64,000 nt of DNA from Fibrivirga algicola. GTDB lineage: Bacteria; Bacteroidota; Bacteroidia; Cytophagales; Spirosomataceae. The notes under the pieces were generated by a model. The model was not told where the DNA came from, did no database searches, and saw only the letters and a program-made list of their open reading frames with translations. Position numbers and translations under genes: made by a program. Location: contig NZ_WAEL01000002.1 of assembly GCF_011742925.1 (NCBI RefSeq), positions 558,001 to 622,000 on the forward strand. The letters are read 5' to 3'. Positions 26,951 through 35,145 of the stretch are shown piece after piece; positions within the stretch are counted from its first letter, which is position 1, and every line of letters starts with the position of its first letter.

Positions 26951-29068
26951 TCAACGCACAAAGGCCATCGCTACGCCGCCATCCACATTCAGCACGTTAC
27001 CGGTCGACTTGGCGAGCAGGCCGCCCACAAAGGCGAAACAGGCGTTGGCGATATCGTCGGGCAGAATGATCTCGTTCAGCAGGGTGCGTTTGGCGTAATA
27101 AGTAGGCAGTTCGGCCACCGTAATACCATACGCTTTAGCCCGACCTTCGGCCCAGCCGCCCGCCCAGATGTTGGAGTCGGAAATTACGGCGTCGGGATTC
27201 ACCGTATTGACCCGGATATGATCGCCGCCCAGTTCGGCCGCGTTGAGGCGGCTCAGGTGCAGTTGTGCCGCTTTAGCCGAGCCGTAACCCGCGTTGTTGG
27301 GTCCGGCTACCAGCGCATTTTTCGACACGATGTTGATGATATCACCGCCCAGTTTCTGTTTCCGCATGATGGCTACGGCTGCCTGGGTGACCATAAACTG
27401 CCCTTTCACCAGAATATCGTACAGCAGGTCCCACTCTTCGATAGTATGCTCGGCGATAGACCGCGAAATGCTGATCCCCGCATTATTGACTACGATATCG
27501 ACACCCCCAAAGGCCAAACAGGCCGCTTTATACGCGTCACTGACGCTCGCAGCGTTGGTGACGTTAAGCGTCGTAGTTGCTACCACATCGGCCCCAAACG
27601 CTTTCACAAACTCCGCTTTCGAGGCATCGAGCCGGTCCTGGTCAATGTCGTTCAGGATGACGCAGGCTCCTTCAGCCGCCATTTTTTTGGCGATGGCTTT
27701 ACCAATGCCACCCCCACTGCCCGTGACGAGCGCAATTTTGCCCGATAACGCTTTGGGCTTGGGCATCCGCTGAAGTTTGGCTTCTTCGAGCAGCCAGTAT
27801 TCAATATCGAACGCCTCTTGCTCGGGCAGGCCCACGTAGTCGGACACAGCCTCGGCGCCGCGCATCACGTTGATGGCGTTGATATAAAACTCAGCCGCTA
27901 CCCGCGCCGTTTGCTTGTCTTTGGCAAAGGTGAACATACCTACGCCCGGATACAGAATAACCACCGGATTGGCATCGCGGATGGCGGGGCTGTTTGGGTG
28001 TTTGTTACGCTCGTAGTAGGCGGCGTAGTCGGCCCGATAATCGGCGAAGGCGTTAGCCAGGTACGTCGGTTCATCGGCAGCCAGTCGCTCAGTGTCGAGT
28101 ACTAACGGACGAATTTTTGTCCGCAGGAAGTGGTCGGGGCAGGACGTACCCAACTGAGCCAGCCGCGGCAGATCGTGTGAATTAACGAATTCAAGCACGC
28201 GGGCATCGTCTGTGAAATGCCCGATCATCTGCCGCTGTCCCGATGCCAGTCCGCGCAGGGTAGGCATCAGATCGGCCGCTTTCTGGTAACGTACCTGAGC
28301 GTCCTCTGACTCGCGGGCCGGGCCGCCAAATACAGCTCGTTTTGTACCGTAATGCTGTTCGAGGTAATCAGACGCCTGCTCAATGACTTCAAGCGTGTTC
28401 ATGTACGATTCATACGAGGTATCACCCCAGGTAAACAGGCCATGTCCGCCGAGAATGACGCCCCGCAAATTCGGATTTTGTTTCACCGTTTCTTCCAGTT
28501 TCAGGCCCAGATCGAAGCCCGGACGCTGCCACGGAAGCCAGGCCATGGTATCACCCCAGATCTCGCGCATGATCGCTTCACCATCGCGGCTGGCGGCAAT
28601 GGCAATCAGCGCATCAGGGTGCAGGTGGTCGATATGTTTGAATGGCAATAACCCGTGCAACGGTGTATCGATAGACGGAGCCGCGCAGGTCGGGTCGAAG
28701 AGGCAATGCGTGAACAAGGCCACCATTTCGTCTTCAAACGCCAGTCCCCGATACCGCTTTTTGATGGCATGCAGCCGATCGACGTACAGGTTGGCGCAGC
28801 CTTTTCTGGTGAGCGTCCCGATGTCACCGCCTGACCCTTTTACCCACATTACCTCCACCGGATCGCCGGTCAGCGGGTTGGTTTCCATCAGCTTCACTGA
28901 CGTGTTGCCACCGGCATAATTCGTCAGACGCAGGTCGGCACCAAGCAGATTTGACCGGTAGATGAACAGGTCTACCTCGCGTTGATTCGATTCACTGGCG
29001 GCTAATTCAGCCACTTTTGCATCGTCCCAGAGGTAGCTGACATGTCGGAAGGTTTGAGTAGGCGTCAT
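26951..29068 (-). CDS. rhaEW: Bifunctional rhamnulose-1-phosphate aldolase / lactaldehyde dehydrogenase
   Basis: This is a 705-residue fusion. Residues up to about 420 form a class II aldolase domain with NYAGGNTSVKL, WVKGSGGDIGTL, PSIDTPLHGLLPFKHIDHLHPDA and GHGLFTWGD, with histidines positioned to bind zinc. Residues from about 440 form a short-chain dehydrogenase with VTGSGGGIGKAIAKK, NNAGIS and YGSAKAAQLHLSR. The first half splits L-rhamnulose-1-phosphate into dihydroxyacetone phosphate and L-lactaldehyde, and the second oxidises lactaldehyde. The arrangement matches B. subtilis RhaEW. There is no signal peptide, so it is cytoplasmic. With rhaM it shows that rhamnose is the sugar the locus is built to consume. 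A 301-bp leader lies upstream and PL22 follows 18 bp downstream. Confidence 0.95.
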   Translation of the reverse strand: MTPTQTFRHVSYLWDDAKVAELAASESNQREVDLFIYRSNLLGADLRLTNYAGGNTSVKLMETNPLTGDPVEVMWVKGSGGDIGTLTRKGCANLYVDRLHAIKKRYRGLAFEDEMVALFTHCLFDPTCAAPSIDTPLHGLLPFKHIDHLHPDALIAIAASRDGEAIMREIWGDTMAWLPWQRPGFDLGLKLEETVKQNPNLRGVILGGHGLFTWGDTSYESYMNTLEVIEQASDYLEQHYGTKRAVFGGPARESEDAQVRYQKAADLMPTLRGLASGQRQMIGHFTDDARVLEFVNSHDLPRLAQLGTSCPDHFLRTKIRPLVLDTERLAADEPTYLANAFADYRADYAAYYERNKHPNSPAIRDANPVVILYPGVGMFTFAKDKQTARVAAEFYINAINVMRGAEAVSDYVGLPEQEAFDIEYWLLEEAKLQRMPKPKALSGKIALVTGSGGGIGKAIAKKMAAEGACVILNDIDQDRLDASKAEFVKAFGADVVATTTLNVTNAASVSDAYKAACLAFGGVDIVVNNAGISISRSIAEHTIEEWDLLYDILVKGQFMVTQAAVAIMRKQKLGGDIINIVSKNALVAGPNNAGYGSAKAAQLHLSRLNAAELGGDHIRVNTVNPDAVISDSNIWAGGWAEGRAKAYGITVAELPTYYAKRTLLNEIILPDDIANACFAFVGGLLAKSTGNVLNVDGGVAMAFVR

Positions 29069-29369
29069 TGGATTCGCAGGTTAAAGGCGTTTTAGGAAGG
29101 CAAAGTCAGCTGATCCGCGTTAGTCACTGTCATGTGTCGCTAACAACGGGCTGGCAAGCTGGTAAAATAGGTCGATCCAGTTGACACATGCCTCCTGAAC
29201 TCTCCTGCTCTTCGCGGAAAAGATGAGTGTGTTACTCACGCGGTATGCTGGCTTCGCGTTGTCGTGTATTGCTGACGCCAGGCCCTTCGACCAGGCCGGT
29301 TCGCCGCCGCGATCCCCGACAGGCGCAGGGCCTAGAGCAATAAAGCGTCTTACTCAGCGCAAGCCTCAA
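29069..29369. other. 301-bp gap upstream of rhaEW with repeat fragments
   Basis: No gene was found. An 8-bp inverted pair, CATGTGTC (29131-29138) and GACACATG (29183-29190), lies in the rhaEW leader. Further right are fragments resembling the intergenic repeat families: GGCTTCGCGTTGT near 29252, GCCAGGCCCTTCGACCAGG near 29279 and CCCCGACAGGCGCAGGGCC near 29315. A separate promoter for rhaEW could sit here, but I see no convincing TAnnTTTG match. Confidence 0.5.
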
Positions 29370-30158
29370 CTACAACTTCACCACATACTGGTTTAGCTTA
29401 CAGTCTTTCAATTGCTGAAGGCCTTCCACCACGGCGGCGGCGTTGTATTTGGCACCGTTGTAATTGGTGTGCGTATGATCACCGGGGAAGAAGTCGGCTT
29501 TCAGTTTGGCTTCATCGTAACCGGCTTCGTATTTCTTCGCGATAATCTCATTCAGATCGATGAAAAATGCGCCACCCACCGTAGCTGACTCAGCGGCCCA
29601 TTTTCCGTAGCTGCTCGATCCGCGTTCCACTTTTCCTCCTTTCCAGACGTTGCGTGGCACCAGCGAACACACGATCGGCGTAGCGCCTTTTGCCTTCGTA
29701 TCGGCGATGTATTTCTTCATGTACCAGCCAAACGAATGCACGACTTCGTGCTTTTTGGTCATCATGTTGTCAATTTCCTGCGTTTCGTCGCCCATGCCTT
29801 TGATCGACCCACGGGCGCGGGTGCTGTCGTTGATGGCGCCACCATCGTTATGCCCAAACTGCATGATGACAAAATCGCCGGGAGCCAGCCGGTCCATGAT
29901 CTTGTCCCACCGACCTTCGGTCAGGAACGTGCGGCTGCTGCGCCCGCCAATGGCGTGGTTTTCAATGTGGATGCGCGTCGTATCGAAGTGCGCGGGAATC
30001 AGGCTACCCCATCCCCAAAGGCCATCTGACCCTTTTCCGGAGCCATTCCGAACGGTAGAGTCACCAATGATATACAGCGTTGGGCGCGGTGCCTGCATCG
30101 CCGCGATCCCAGCGAAAGCGACAAGGGCAAATAGGGTCAGTTTTAGGTATGTTTTCAT
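29370..30158 (-). CDS. CE12-type rhamnogalacturonan acetylesterase (first copy)
   Basis: This 262-residue SGNH hydrolase has a signal peptide ending near AAMQA. The family blocks are all visible: block I IIGDSTV with nucleophile S34, block II AIGGRSSRTF, block III FGHNDGG (102-107), and the C-terminal GDHTHTN supplying the Asp/His pair. CE12 enzymes remove acetyl groups from O2/O3 of galacturonate in RG-I, which lets PL11 act. The gene follows the second PL11 gene in the transcript after a 172-bp gap occupied by a long inverted repeat. A second esterase with an added N-terminal domain is at 33665-34993. Confidence 0.93.
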   Translation of the reverse strand: MKTYLKLTLFALVAFAGIAAMQAPRPTLYIIGDSTVRNGSGKGSDGLWGWGSLIPAHFDTTRIHIENHAIGGRSSRTFLTEGRWDKIMDRLAPGDFVIMQFGHNDGGAINDSTRARGSIKGMGDETQEIDNMMTKKHEVVHSFGWYMKKYIADTKAKGATPIVCSLVPRNVWKGGKVERGSSSYGKWAAESATVGGAFFIDLNEIIAKKYEAGYDEAKLKADFFPGDHTHTNYNGAKYNAAAVVEGLQQLKDCKLNQYVVKL

Positions 30159-30218
30159 GTTGATTTTTGATTGATTTGATTGGGTATGTCGGGGGTTGGT
30201 TTATTAAAAGGTTGCTTA

Positions 30219-30318
30219 CGCTAGGCCCTTCTACAGGCTCAGGGTGACAATCCCACTCAAGATCGTCATCAACGTACCTGAGATTGATGTCACCCTGAGC
30301 CTGTAGAAGGGCCTAGCG
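30219..30318. repeat. 31-bp perfect inverted repeat of the CCCTGAGCCTGTAGAAGGG type
   Basis: Arms 30219-30249 and 30288-30318 are perfect complements over 31 bp around a 38-nt spacer. The inner part resembles the widespread bacterial GTCACCCTGAGCCTGTCGAAGGG repeat, here with TAG in place of TCG in both arms. Outside the arms are GTTGCTT on the left and AAGCAAC on the right, tying it to the TTGCTTCGCGC family. It sits between the second PL11 gene and CE12 and may form an RNA hairpin affecting transcript decay. Confidence 0.8.
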
Positions 30319-30330
30319 CAAAAAAGCAAC

Positions 30331-32196
30331 TCATCTCAACGTCGCTACAATGTTCGGTCTCGGCGGCGTTTTCATGCCTGCGCCGATGTGGAAACTGGTG
30401 TGGGGCGGCTGATTGTAGCCAACGTTTTGCCAGGCGATGCTTAGGCGGTATTGCGGGTCATGCATGAGCGTGTACAGACGGTGTTCCGTCGGGATGGTCG
30501 TGGTGTAGATGCGTAGGCTCTTGTTGTCGTTGGTTCGGAAGATGACCTCTTCGCGCCAGTCGCCAAAGAGGTCAGCGCTGAGCGTAGGCGTCGATTTAGA
30601 CCCGTTATTCGAGGAACAATCGGTGGCGGTGAGCAGCCGGGTGGCCGGGGCACCGTTCTGGTATTTATCGATATGATTGCCGTCGAGCAATTCACGGGTC
30701 AGGTCGCCATCCCACCAGCACAGGAAATTCGTCGACGGTGGACTGCTGCCAATGCGTTTGCCCTTCACATCGTACAACCCATCGCTGCCTGACCACCACA
30801 TTTCGCCGCCGGGATTTTCCGCGTCAATATCAGCCGCCACGCCGCGCCCGACGTCTTTACCGGGGAACATACCCCAGATAATCGCGCCGCTTCGGGCATC
30901 GTAGAGGGCTGCGCCGTAGCCGTTTTCGTAGCCTTCTACTTTTTCTTCATTCTCATGAATCCCCCAGGCTTCCAGACCCGGCCGCGACGGATCGAGGTCA
31001 GTGACGTGGAGCGCATCGCCGTGGCGGAGCTTGGTCGTGAACAGACCCTGCCCCGTATCATCGACTACCATGGAGCCGTACACGATCTCGTCTTTCCCAT
31101 CCGCATCGACGTCCGTAACGGTCAGGTTGTGGTTGCCCATGCCCGAAAAGCCGGGTTTGTCTTTTGAATCGAACACCCAGCGAGACGTCAGTTTGCCCCC
31201 GCGCCAGTCCCAGGCGGCTAGTACAGTGCGGCCATAATACCCCCGACACATGACTACGCTCGGTAGTTTGCCATCGAGATACGCCACGCAGGCCAGAAAC
31301 CGGTCGACGCGGTTGCCGTTGTTGTCGGTGCCGCCGTTGCCACCAATGCCGCCCCAGCCATCAGTCGGGTAGCGCGAGGGAATGTAATCGGTAGTGGCCA
31401 GCGCCGCGCCCGTTTTTCCGTCGAAAATGGTGAAATACTCGGGACCATCCAGAATTTTACCATCGGCACGTACCCAGTGTTTCGTTGAATCGCCAATTAC
31501 CTTGCCTTGTCCATCGATGGTACCGTCGGCGGTTTTGCAGGCTACCTCGGCCCGACCGTCGCCGTCGAGATCGTAGACCATGAACTGCGTGTAATGCGCT
31601 CCTTCGCGGATATTCTTACCGAGGTTGATGCGCCAGAGCAACGTACCATCCAGCTTGTAACCCTCCAGAATGGGCGCGTCGCTCATCCCCGCCGAGCCGT
31701 TGTCACGACCCCTTCCGGTTTGGTGCAGCACGAGGTCGTAGTTACCGTCGCCATCCAGATCCGCCGCCGACGCATCGTTGGGCGTGTAGCCAACGAGCGT
31801 TTGCAGCGGAATGGTCAGGTATGGCTGCGCAGGTATGTTGGCGACAAGCGTAAACGGTTCACCGGCGGGCTGTTCCTTGCCCTTTAATACTGCTTTCACC
31901 ACGTACTTGACCGTCTGACTCAGGTCAACGCCCTGATCGACGAAGTTGGTGCTTTGGGTAATCGGCTGGCTGTTCAATTTCACTGCCTTGCCGCTGCCCG
32001 TGGTCCGGTACAGATTGAACGCAATGTCAGCGGGTTCGGTACCCAGCAACCGCCAGCCAACGTATACCTTTCCGCCGCCCTGATTAATGGCCACTACGCC
32101 CCGGCTCAGGTTTTCCATCAGCCGCTGAGCGTTACTCGGCCCGCCGATCAGCAACAGGCAGGCGATTATGAGTACGTGTTTTCTCAAGTTTTTCAT
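30331..32196 (-). CDS. PL11 rhamnogalacturonan lyase (second copy)
   Basis: This 621-residue secreted lyase (signal peptide ending near PSNAQ) has the same plan as the PL11 at 11589: MENLSRGVVAINQ, calcium loops DLDGDGNYD, DLDGDGRAE and DVDADGKDE, ACKTADGTIDGQGK, then DLFGDWREEVIFR and LYTLMHDPQYRLSI. It cleaves the RG-I backbone by beta-elimination. Its ATG overlaps the TGA of the sulfatase by four bases (ATGA), so the two are translationally coupled. Two PL11 enzymes in one locus often means one surface endo-lyase and one periplasmic exo-lyase; neither copy has a lipobox, so location cannot be split by sequence here. Confidence 0.96.
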   Translation of the reverse strand: MKNLRKHVLIIACLLLIGGPSNAQRLMENLSRGVVAINQGGGKVYVGWRLLGTEPADIAFNLYRTTGSGKAVKLNSQPITQSTNFVDQGVDLSQTVKYVVKAVLKGKEQPAGEPFTLVANIPAQPYLTIPLQTLVGYTPNDASAADLDGDGNYDLVLHQTGRGRDNGSAGMSDAPILEGYKLDGTLLWRINLGKNIREGAHYTQFMVYDLDGDGRAEVACKTADGTIDGQGKVIGDSTKHWVRADGKILDGPEYFTIFDGKTGAALATTDYIPSRYPTDGWGGIGGNGGTDNNGNRVDRFLACVAYLDGKLPSVVMCRGYYGRTVLAAWDWRGGKLTSRWVFDSKDKPGFSGMGNHNLTVTDVDADGKDEIVYGSMVVDDTGQGLFTTKLRHGDALHVTDLDPSRPGLEAWGIHENEEKVEGYENGYGAALYDARSGAIIWGMFPGKDVGRGVAADIDAENPGGEMWWSGSDGLYDVKGKRIGSSPPSTNFLCWWDGDLTRELLDGNHIDKYQNGAPATRLLTATDCSSNNGSKSTPTLSADLFGDWREEVIFRTNDNKSLRIYTTTIPTEHRLYTLMHDPQYRLSIAWQNVGYNQPPHTSFHIGAGMKTPPRPNIVATLR

Positions 32197-33578
32197 CGTT
32201 GTGTAGTTTGTATGCCCGGTACCGGCCAGTAGCTCGATTCACGGTGCGCCTGCTGCATCAGGGTGGTCAGTTGCTGTACCAGTTTTGGCTCCGAAGCGGC
32301 CCGGTTGGTCTTTTCCTGCTCATCGCGGCTCAGGTCATACAGCTCGACGGGTTGGCTGACGCTGTTGCGAACGGCTTTCCAGTTGTTCCAGCGCACAGCC
32401 TGCTTCATATCGCCTACCTTGCTGTCTTCGAGGTGAAACTCCCAATACAGTGGCCGGCCGGGTTGGGTCGCCATCTTGCCGCCGGTCAGCATCGGAAGTA
32501 TAGACAGGCCATCGGTCGTTATTGGCTTTTTGTAGCCGGTCAGAGCCGCAAACGTGGGCATGAAATCCCAGAAAGCGACCGGGTACGTGTTGGTTGTGCC
32601 CGCCTTGATATGGTTCGGCCAACTGACGATCATCGGCTCACGCAAGCCACCTTCGTACATCTCGCGCTTGATGCCACGCAGCCCACCCGAACTGTTGAAA
32701 AAGGCCGCGTCAAACGCCGGACTATCAGTGCTGCTAGCTAGCGTAGCAGGGCCGTTGTCGCTAGTGAAAACGATCAGCGTATTATCATCCAGCTTCAGCT
32801 GTTTAAGCAGTTTGCGCAACTCGCCTACCTGCTGATCGAGGTGCGTCACCATGGACGCGTAGATTTTCTCCCCTTCGGGCCAGTCTTTGTTGGCGTACTG
32901 CGGCTTCACGGCGAGCTGGTATTTATCGTGCGGCAGCGTGGTAGCGAAGAAGATAAAGAACGGTTGTTCGGTGTGGCCCTGCACAAAGGATTTCAGCTTA
33001 TCGAAGCACCAGTCGGCAGTATAGATACCTTTTTTACCCCCGCTATTTGCGGGCAGTTGCACCACGGATTCGTTCAGGTCAAGGTGGTCAGTGTAATAAT
33101 CGTGGGCGTGGTTCTGGTCGAGGTAGCCGGCAAATTCATCGAATCCCTGCTTGTTGGGCGTGCCGGTTGAGCCTTTGGTGCCCAGCCCCCATTTCCCGAA
33201 AATGCCCGTGGCGTAGCCCTGCGCCTTGAACAATTCAGCCATGGTAAAAATGCTGTCGGGATACGACACGCGGCTCCGATTCGGACCATAATTACCCCGA
33301 ATGTACGTATGCCCGGTATGCTGCCCCGTCATCAGCGAACTCCGCGACGGCGAGCAAACGGATGTACCTGCATATGCCTGCGTAAAGCGCATCCCGTCTT
33401 TTGCCAACTGGTCGATGTTAGGCGTCTGAATCATTTTCTGCCCAAAACAGCCAAGATCGCCATATCCCATATCATCAGCCAGAATGAAGATGACGTTAGG
33501 TTTTTTCGCCACCGGTTGAAACCGAACGGCCGCGATACAGATGGTTATTAGTAGGAAAAGGAGGAGGTATTTTTTCAT
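32193..33578 (-). CDS. Type I (S1) sulfatase with cysteine maturation motif
   Basis: This is an exported sulfatase of about 461 residues. Its signal peptide (MKKYLLLFLLITICIAAVRF) fixes the start at 33578; a longer frame to 33668 would read through an inverted repeat. The metal-site motif is FILADDMGYG (D35/D36) and the formylglycine signature is VCSPSRSSLMTG, with C75 to be oxidised to formylglycine. IVFTSDNGPA appears later. It hydrolyses sulfate esters, probably on a polysaccharide. It is coupled by ATGA overlap to PL11 and follows the second acetylesterase, so it is embedded in backbone-processing genes. Land-plant RG-I is not normally sulfated, which makes this placement notable. The dedicated sulfatase-maturing enzyme is not in the window. 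Confidence 0.93.
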   Translation of the reverse strand: MKKYLLLFLLITICIAAVRFQPVAKKPNVIFILADDMGYGDLGCFGQKMIQTPNIDQLAKDGMRFTQAYAGTSVCSPSRSSLMTGQHTGHTYIRGNYGPNRSRVSYPDSIFTMAELFKAQGYATGIFGKWGLGTKGSTGTPNKQGFDEFAGYLDQNHAHDYYTDHLDLNESVVQLPANSGGKKGIYTADWCFDKLKSFVQGHTEQPFFIFFATTLPHDKYQLAVKPQYANKDWPEGEKIYASMVTHLDQQVGELRKLLKQLKLDDNTLIVFTSDNGPATLASSTDSPAFDAAFFNSSGGLRGIKREMYEGGLREPMIVSWPNHIKAGTTNTYPVAFWDFMPTFAALTGYKKPITTDGLSILPMLTGGKMATQPGRPLYWEFHLEDSKVGDMKQAVRWNNWKAVRNSVSQPVELYDLSRDEQEKTNRAASEPKLVQQLTTLMQQAHRESSYWPVPGIQTTQR

Positions 33579-33580
33579 AT

Positions 33581-33653
33581 TGTAATGCCGAAGCTCCAGC
33601 TTCAGTAGTCTAAGCCTGTCAGTCACTACCGAAGCTGGAGCTTCGGCATTACA
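33581..33653. repeat. 23-bp perfect inverted repeat, TGTAATGCCGAAGCTCCAGC family
   Basis: Arms 33581-33603 and 33631-33653 are exact complements over 23 bp around a 27-nt spacer. The element begins two bases from the sulfatase start codon, so it forms almost the whole leader between the second acetylesterase and the sulfatase. A hairpin here could limit read-through or translation initiation. It is unrelated in sequence to the TTGCTTCGCGC repeats. Confidence 0.8.
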
Positions 33654-33664
33654 GGAAATCACCC

Positions 33665-34993
33665 TCAATTCCCATCCGGTTTAACAGCGGTGATCATCGG
33701 GCTCAGTGGCCAGTTCCAGGTGGCCAGCGGGTCAGGCTGGGCGGGGTTGAACGTACCTAGATCGGTCAGCAGCGATTTAGCCAGTTCAGGTACGTTCGTC
33801 TTGATCCCTTCGGCAATGCAACGGGCGATTTCGTAAGCGCCGTAGGTGCTGAAATGGGTGTTGTCTTTCAGCGCTTCTGTCTGACCAGGGAACGAGTTGG
33901 CGGGGTAATGCACGAAGGCTTTCAGCGAGGTTTCGGGGCCCCAGCTTTCGTACAATGTTTTGCTCATCGCGTTCAGATCGATCAGGGCCACGTTTTCTTC
34001 GCGGGCGGTCTGCCGCATGGCTTCGGGGTAATCGCCTAGCGTGTTGGTGATGTGGCCGGTGGAGTCGAAGCTGCGGCGGTGCATCGAGGTAACTAGCACC
34101 GGAATACCTCCTTTTTTACGGGCTTCGCTGATATAGAGTGTCAACTGCTCTTTGTAGGTCGTGAACGGCTCGACGTGCGCGCTGCCCTGCTTCTGGTCGT
34201 TATGCGCAAACTCGATGAACAGGTAGTCGCCGGGTTTCATCAGGCTCACGATCTTCTCCAGCCGTTTCTCGCTGACGAAGCTTTTCAGCGCCTCGCCCGA
34301 CTCGGCATGGTTGGCAATGGCAATTTTCCCCGACTTGAAGAAGCGTGGAATCATCTGTCCCCAGGCGGCCCAGGGCTCACGATCCTGATCGACAACGGTG
34401 GAGTTGCCCGCCAGAAAAACGTTCGTGGCCTTGTCATTTCGGCGGATCTCCACGGCACACACTTTTGGACTTGGGCCGTTGAATTCCAGCGTCAGTTGAT
34501 TATCCCAGTTTAGGTAGCCCCGTTCGCGTGGTTTTAACCGAACATTCTGCTGGTCGTTGATTTTCGGCGTTCTAACGTTAACGGTAAACGTACGGACCTC
34601 GAACTGCCCCGCTTTCGTCACGATCTGCCCGGTCATCAACCGCCGAGACTCAGCCCGCACCATCGTAGCCGATTCCCCGGACTCATCGCCCAGCGTAACG
34701 GTCACGTCGTAGTTGCCTTCAGGTATGTCGACGGTGAAATAAAACGGCTTATCACTGGTACAGTAATCACTCGTTAGCGCATTCCGACCACCCCGATCAA
34801 CAGTGGTGAGCTGCGCTTCCTTCGTAAAACCGTAGCCCAGTTCCTTCGAGTATTGCGTAGTAGGTAACACGGCGGTGTAGCCCTTGGCCACTTTCCCCGA
34901 CCCGAAATCAAACTTGTAGCTGGCTGGAGTTTGGGCCAGTGCCGCCGCCATTGTCAGGCAATACAGGCAGGTGGTTATGAATCGTTTCTTCAT
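33665..34993 (-). CDS. CE12-type rhamnogalacturonan acetylesterase with N-terminal binding domain
   Basis: This 442-residue protein has a signal peptide ending near AALAQ. Residues about 25-185 form a galactose-binding-like/malectin-like beta-sandwich (YKFDFGSGKVAKGYTAV, then FYFTVDIPEGNYDVTVTLGD, ending LTLEFNGPSPKVCAVEIRR). An SGNH esterase follows: FLAGNSTVVDQ, where GNS replaces the GDS of block I, then NHAESGEALKSF, IEFAHNDQKQ and DNTHFSTYGAYEIA with the Asp/His pair. This domain order is common among rhamnogalacturonan acetylesterases and related pectin esterases of Bacteroidota. It lies between GH105 and the sulfatase. The added domain may target it to the polymer, leaving the smaller CE12 for oligomers; that split is inferred. 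Confidence 0.9.
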   Translation of the reverse strand: MKKRFITTCLYCLTMAAALAQTPASYKFDFGSGKVAKGYTAVLPTTQYSKELGYGFTKEAQLTTVDRGGRNALTSDYCTSDKPFYFTVDIPEGNYDVTVTLGDESGESATMVRAESRRLMTGQIVTKAGQFEVRTFTVNVRTPKINDQQNVRLKPRERGYLNWDNQLTLEFNGPSPKVCAVEIRRNDKATNVFLAGNSTVVDQDREPWAAWGQMIPRFFKSGKIAIANHAESGEALKSFVSEKRLEKIVSLMKPGDYLFIEFAHNDQKQGSAHVEPFTTYKEQLTLYISEARKKGGIPVLVTSMHRRSFDSTGHITNTLGDYPEAMRQTAREENVALIDLNAMSKTLYESWGPETSLKAFVHYPANSFPGQTEALKDNTHFSTYGAYEIARCIAEGIKTNVPELAKSLLTDLGTFNPAQPDPLATWNWPLSPMITAVKPDGN

Positions 34994-35044
34994 GGGTTGG
35001 GGGGCTACACACCTGTGGCGAATGACGACGACGTATGTATGCTT

Positions 35045-35130
35045 TTTGTCATCCCGACGACAGGAGGGATCTTATGTAGCTAGTGATAACGCCTGTGCTC
35101 GAAGATCCCTCCTGTCGTCGGGATGACAAA
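35045..35130. repeat. 29-bp perfect inverted repeat, GTCATCCCGACGACAGGAGG family
   Basis: Arms 35045-35073 and 35102-35130 are perfect complements over 29 bp around a 28-nt spacer. The sequence resembles an abundant dispersed palindromic repeat seen in many Bacteroidota genomes (GTCATCCCGACGAAGGAGGGATCT type, from memory). It occupies the gap between the GH105 stop and the second acetylesterase start. It can fold into a very stable hairpin in either transcript direction. Confidence 0.8.
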
Positions 35131-35145
35131 GAATACAATCACTTC

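Noticed and set aside
33579-33668. Longer start for the sulfatase
   Set aside because: It would translate one arm of the perfect inverted repeat and hide the obvious signal peptide beginning at 33578.
35045-35130. Long inverted repeat considered as insertion-sequence ends
   Set aside because: There is no transposase between or near the arms and the spacer is only 28 nt; it is better explained as a dispersed palindromic repeat.
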